Shown: piece by piece, positions 21,686 through 23,995 of the stretch
Position numbering within the stretch: position 1 is the first letter of the stretch
Layout: the number at the start of each line of letters is the position of its first letter
Assembly (NCBI GenBank): GCA_945886995.1
Contig: CAMCZJ010000014.1
Location: 1 to 23,995 of the forward strand
Reading direction: 5' to 3'
Length of the DNA: 23,995 bases
Origin: Asaia bogorensis
Lineage (GTDB): Bacteria; Pseudomonadota; Alphaproteobacteria; Acetobacterales; Acetobacteraceae
Notes under the pieces: generated by a model
The model's input: only the letters and a program-made list of their open reading frames with translations
Database searches by the model: none
What the model was told of the DNA's origin: nothing
Made by a program: the position numbers and the translations under genes

Positions 21686-23164
21686 ATGGCCGCCATTGCC
21701 GCCACGGGGCGCGCTGCGCCCGGGGATCAGCCCGTTTTCGTAGAGGGCCCGATCCGGGCCTTCGCCATCGCCACCGCCTTTTGGGGCGTGGTTGGATTTC
21801 TGGTGGGTGTTGTTATCGCGCTGCAACTCGCTTTTCCATTGCTCAATCTTGATTTGGAATGGACCAGCTTCGGGCGGTTGCGTCCGGTCCATACCAGCGC
21901 GGTGATTTTCGCCTTTGGCGGGAATGCGCTGTTCTGCACCAGCCTGTTCATCGTGCAGCGTACCTGCCGCGCCAGGCTGTTTGGCGGCGATGATATGGGA
22001 TGGTTCCTGTTCTGGGGCTACCAATTCGTGATTGTCATGGCCGCACTTGGCTATGTGCTGGGCATCACCCAGGGCAAGGAATATGCCGAACCGGAATGGT
22101 ATGTGGATTTGTGGTTGACGGTAGTTTGGGTTTTCTACCTGATCGCCTTTGGCGGCACCATCACGCGCCGCGAAGAACCGCATATCTATGTGGCGAATTG
22201 GTTCTTCCTCGCCTTCATCATCACCGTCGCGTTGCTGCATATCGGCAATAACATCTCAATCCCCGTAAGCCTTGGTTCGTCGCATTCCTATTCCGCCACG
22301 CCGGGTGTGCAGGGCGCCATGATCCAATGGTGGTATGGCCATAATGCGGTGGGCTTCTTCCTGACCGCAGGCTTTCTGGGCATGATGTATTACCTGATCC
22401 CGAAGCAGGCAAATCGACCAGTTTATTCCTATCGGCTTTCGATCATCCATTTCTGGACACTGATCTTTTTGTACATCTGGGCCGGGCCGCACCACCTGCA
22501 TTACACCGCGCTGCCCGATTGGGCGCAAACACTTGGCATGGTGTTTTCCGTCATGCTGTGGATGCCGTCCTGGGGTGGCATGATCAATGGCCTCATGACG
22601 CTCTCAGGCGCTTGGGACAAGCTTCGCACCAACCCGGCGCTGCGCTTCAGCGTGGCGGCGGTAGGCTTTTATGGCATGTCCACCTTTGAAGGCCCGGTCA
22701 TGTCCATCAAGGCGGTCAATGGTCTGTCGCATTATACGGATTGGACCATCGGCCATGTACATTCCGGCGCCATGGGCTGGGTCGGCTTCATCACCTTCGG
22801 TGCGCTTTACTATCTTTTCCCTGTGCTCTGGCGGAAAAAAGCGATCTGGAGTGAGCGCCTGATCTCCTGGCATTTCTGGATCGCGACCCTTGGTATCGTG
22901 TTCTACATCACCGCCATGTGGGTATCGGGCATCATGCAGGGCCTGATGTGGCGCGCCTTTGATGAGCTCGGCTTCCTGCAATATTCCTTCGTGGAAACCG
23001 TAGAAGCCATGCATCCCTATTACGTCATCCGCGCACTTGGCGGTGTGTTTTACCTGACCGGCGCGCTGATCATGGCCTTCAATTTGTGGAAGACCGTCAC
23101 CGATGGGGAGGCTGCGGAACCCGCGCCGCGCTTTGCCCCAGCCCATGCCGTCGCGGCGGAATAG
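21686..23164 (+). CDS. ccoN: cbb3-type cytochrome c oxidase subunit I
   Basis: Catalytic subunit of the high-affinity cbb3 terminal oxidase, which reduces O2 to water and pumps protons at the inner membrane. The 492-aa product has about 12-14 membrane segments and all redox ligands: H69 (RPVHTSAV) and H359 for low-spin heme b, H357 (GHVHSG) for heme b3, H219 (WWYGHNAVG), H269 and H270 (AGPHHLHYT) for CuB, and Y263 (LYIWAG), in the place of the helix-VII Tyr that crosslinks to the CuB His. GAGGGAG (21672-21678) precedes the ATG. It is first in ccoNO(Q), controlled by the FNR/FixK box upstream. Confidence 0.97.
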   Translation: MAAIAATGRAAPGDQPVFVEGPIRAFAIATAFWGVVGFLVGVVIALQLAFPLLNLDLEWTSFGRLRPVHTSAVIFAFGGNALFCTSLFIVQRTCRARLFGGDDMGWFLFWGYQFVIVMAALGYVLGITQGKEYAEPEWYVDLWLTVVWVFYLIAFGGTITRREEPHIYVANWFFLAFIITVALLHIGNNISIPVSLGSSHSYSATPGVQGAMIQWWYGHNAVGFFLTAGFLGMMYYLIPKQANRPVYSYRLSIIHFWTLIFLYIWAGPHHLHYTALPDWAQTLGMVFSVMLWMPSWGGMINGLMTLSGAWDKLRTNPALRFSVAAVGFYGMSTFEGPVMSIKAVNGLSHYTDWTIGHVHSGAMGWVGFITFGALYYLFPVLWRKKAIWSERLISWHFWIATLGIVFYITAMWVSGIMQGLMWRAFDELGFLQYSFVETVEAMHPYYVIRALGGVFYLTGALIMAFNLWKTVTDGEAAEPAPRFAPAHAVAAE

Positions 23165-23179
23165 AAGGAGGATCGGCAA

Positions 23180-23914
23180 ATGTTCCGCTGGCTTCGTGAT
23201 CACGGCATCATTGAACGCAATGTTGTCCTGATGGGTGTGCTGACGCTGCTCACGGTTTCCATTGGCGGTCTGGTGCAGATTGTCCCGCTTTTTGCGGTGG
23301 AAACCACGATTGAACGCGTACAGGGTGTCAGGCCCTATACGCCGCTTGAGCAAATGGGGCGCAATATCTATGTGCGGGAAGGTTGCTATGTCTGCCATAG
23401 CCAAATGATCCGACCCTTCCGTGATGAATTGGAACGCTATGGCCATTTCAGCCTGGCGGCGGAAAGCATGTATGATCACCCTTTCCAATGGGGATCAAAG
23501 CGCACCGGGCCTGATCTGGCGCGTGTTGGTGGCCGCTATTCGGATGATTGGCATGCGGCGCATTTGCGCTCACCCCGCGCCGTGGTGCCGGCTTCCATTA
23601 TGCCGCCCTATTCCTTCCTTGATCGGCCTTTGGATTATGAACGCGTGGCGGATCATCTACGCGCCCTTCGCGCGGTTGGTGTGCCTTACACGGATGAGAT
23701 GATTGCGAACGCCAAGGCCGATGTGGAAGCCCAGGCGCGGCCAGATGCTGATGCCAGCGGTTTCAACGCCCGTTATGCGCGGGCACGGCAGGGCGCTTTC
23801 GATGGCGATCCACTGCGCATCACGGAAATGGATGCGCTGGTGGCTTATTTGCAGATGCTCGGCACACTCGTGGATTTCCGCGATGTGACGCCGGCGCAGC
23901 TCCGTCAGCAATAA
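23180..23914 (+). CDS. ccoO: cbb3-type cytochrome c oxidase subunit II
   Basis: Monoheme cytochrome c subunit of cbb3 oxidase, anchored by an N-terminal membrane span (about 15-38) with its domain in the periplasm. The 244-aa product has one heme c site, C69-Y-V-C72-H73 in REGCYVCHSQMIRP, and the distal Met ligand M141 in ASIMPPYSF. Other family features are RTGPDLARVGGRYSDDWHAA and the C-terminal EMDALVAYLQMLGT. AAGGAGG (23165-23171) is 8 nt before the ATG, and 15 nt separate it from ccoN. Confidence 0.97.
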   Translation: MFRWLRDHGIIERNVVLMGVLTLLTVSIGGLVQIVPLFAVETTIERVQGVRPYTPLEQMGRNIYVREGCYVCHSQMIRPFRDELERYGHFSLAAESMYDHPFQWGSKRTGPDLARVGGRYSDDWHAAHLRSPRAVVPASIMPPYSFLDRPLDYERVADHLRALRAVGVPYTDEMIANAKADVEAQARPDADASGFNARYARARQGAFDGDPLRITEMDALVAYLQMLGTLVDFRDVTPAQLRQQ

Positions 23915-23927
23915 GGGGGCGTTGAAG

Positions 23928-23995
23928 ATGCAAAGCTTGGTTGAACTCTACCCCGCGCTCCGCGCCCTTTGGGTGGTTTGGTTCTTTGCCCTGTT
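23928..23995 (+). CDS. ccoQ: cbb3-type oxidase small subunit CcoQ (partial, cut by window end)
   Basis: An open frame starts at ATG 23928, 13 nt after the ccoO stop and after AAGGGGG (23913-23919), and runs off the window after 22 codons. The visible part ends in a hydrophobic stretch, LWVVWFFAL, as expected for the single-span CcoQ/FixQ subunit that follows ccoO. The name rests on position and hydrophobicity only. Confidence 0.6.
   Translation, partial: MQSLVELYPALRALWVVWFFAL

Noticed and set aside
1..23995. CRISPR array, insertion sequence, prophage or integrative element
   Set aside because: I saw no direct-repeat/spacer pattern, transposase or integrase motif, or terminal inverted repeats; the tRNA-Arg 3' end is not obviously duplicated downstream as an attachment site.

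Overview
This is about 24 kb of GC-rich chromosomal DNA from an alphaproteobacterium. An acetic-acid-bacterium or Roseomonas-like member of Acetobacteraceae/Rhodospirillales is my best guess. That rests on the ffh-rpsP-rimM-trmD-rplS block joined to leuCDB, an alphaproteobacterial TIGR02186 membrane protein, cbb3 oxidase genes behind an FNR/FixK box, and protein similarity recalled from memory. The taxon is inferred, not proven. Gene density is high, and most genes have a clear Shine-Dalgarno sequence.

Region 1 (1-6930) is core housekeeping. It holds ffh (SRP GTPase), rpsP (S16), rimM, trmD and rplS (L19), all on the + strand. rimM and trmD share an ATGA overlap, and a strong intrinsic terminator follows rplS. 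Then come leuC, leuD and leuB for leucine biosynthesis, a long palindrome, tRNA-Arg(ACG) with encoded CCA, and another strong terminator.

Region 2 (6930-13660) is accessory. It starts with an XRE regulator and a 77-residue single-membrane-span protein of unknown function, whose promoter/ribosome-binding region carries a perfect dyad. A PEP-mutase-superfamily protein resembling oxaloacetate decarboxylase and an FMN-dependent 2-hydroxyacid oxidase follow, with only 18 nt between them. Next is an MFS transporter, and then a tightly coupled trio: TauE/SafE permease, TIGR02186 membrane-anchored periplasmic protein and universal stress protein.

Region 3 (13660-14400) is a toxin-first type II toxin-antitoxin pair (RelE/ParE-like toxin, XRE antitoxin). 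It is preceded by two identical-arm TTTCGC-N5-GCGAAA palindromes 33 bp apart, which are likely antitoxin operators.

Region 4 (14400-20740) has a minus-strand HdeD-like membrane protein and SMP-30/gluconolactonase gene. Divergent from them is a lone molybdenum-hydroxylase large subunit (AYRGAGR type, not true CO dehydrogenase), and convergent with that is moaB, needed for molybdenum cofactor. A lone acyl-CoA carboxylase carboxyltransferase subunit follows.

Region 5 (20734-end) has a minus-strand DUF2189 membrane protein divergent from ccoN-ccoO-(ccoQ), the cbb3 terminal oxidase. A perfect FNR/FixK box lies midway between the two start codons. The last gene runs off the window.

No CRISPR array, insertion sequence, prophage or rRNA gene was seen. 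I did not find a clearly new multi-gene system. The less explained items are the XRE/small membrane protein unit, the twin-palindrome toxin-antitoxin promoter, the TauE-TIGR02186-Usp cassette, and the two orphan enzyme subunits.
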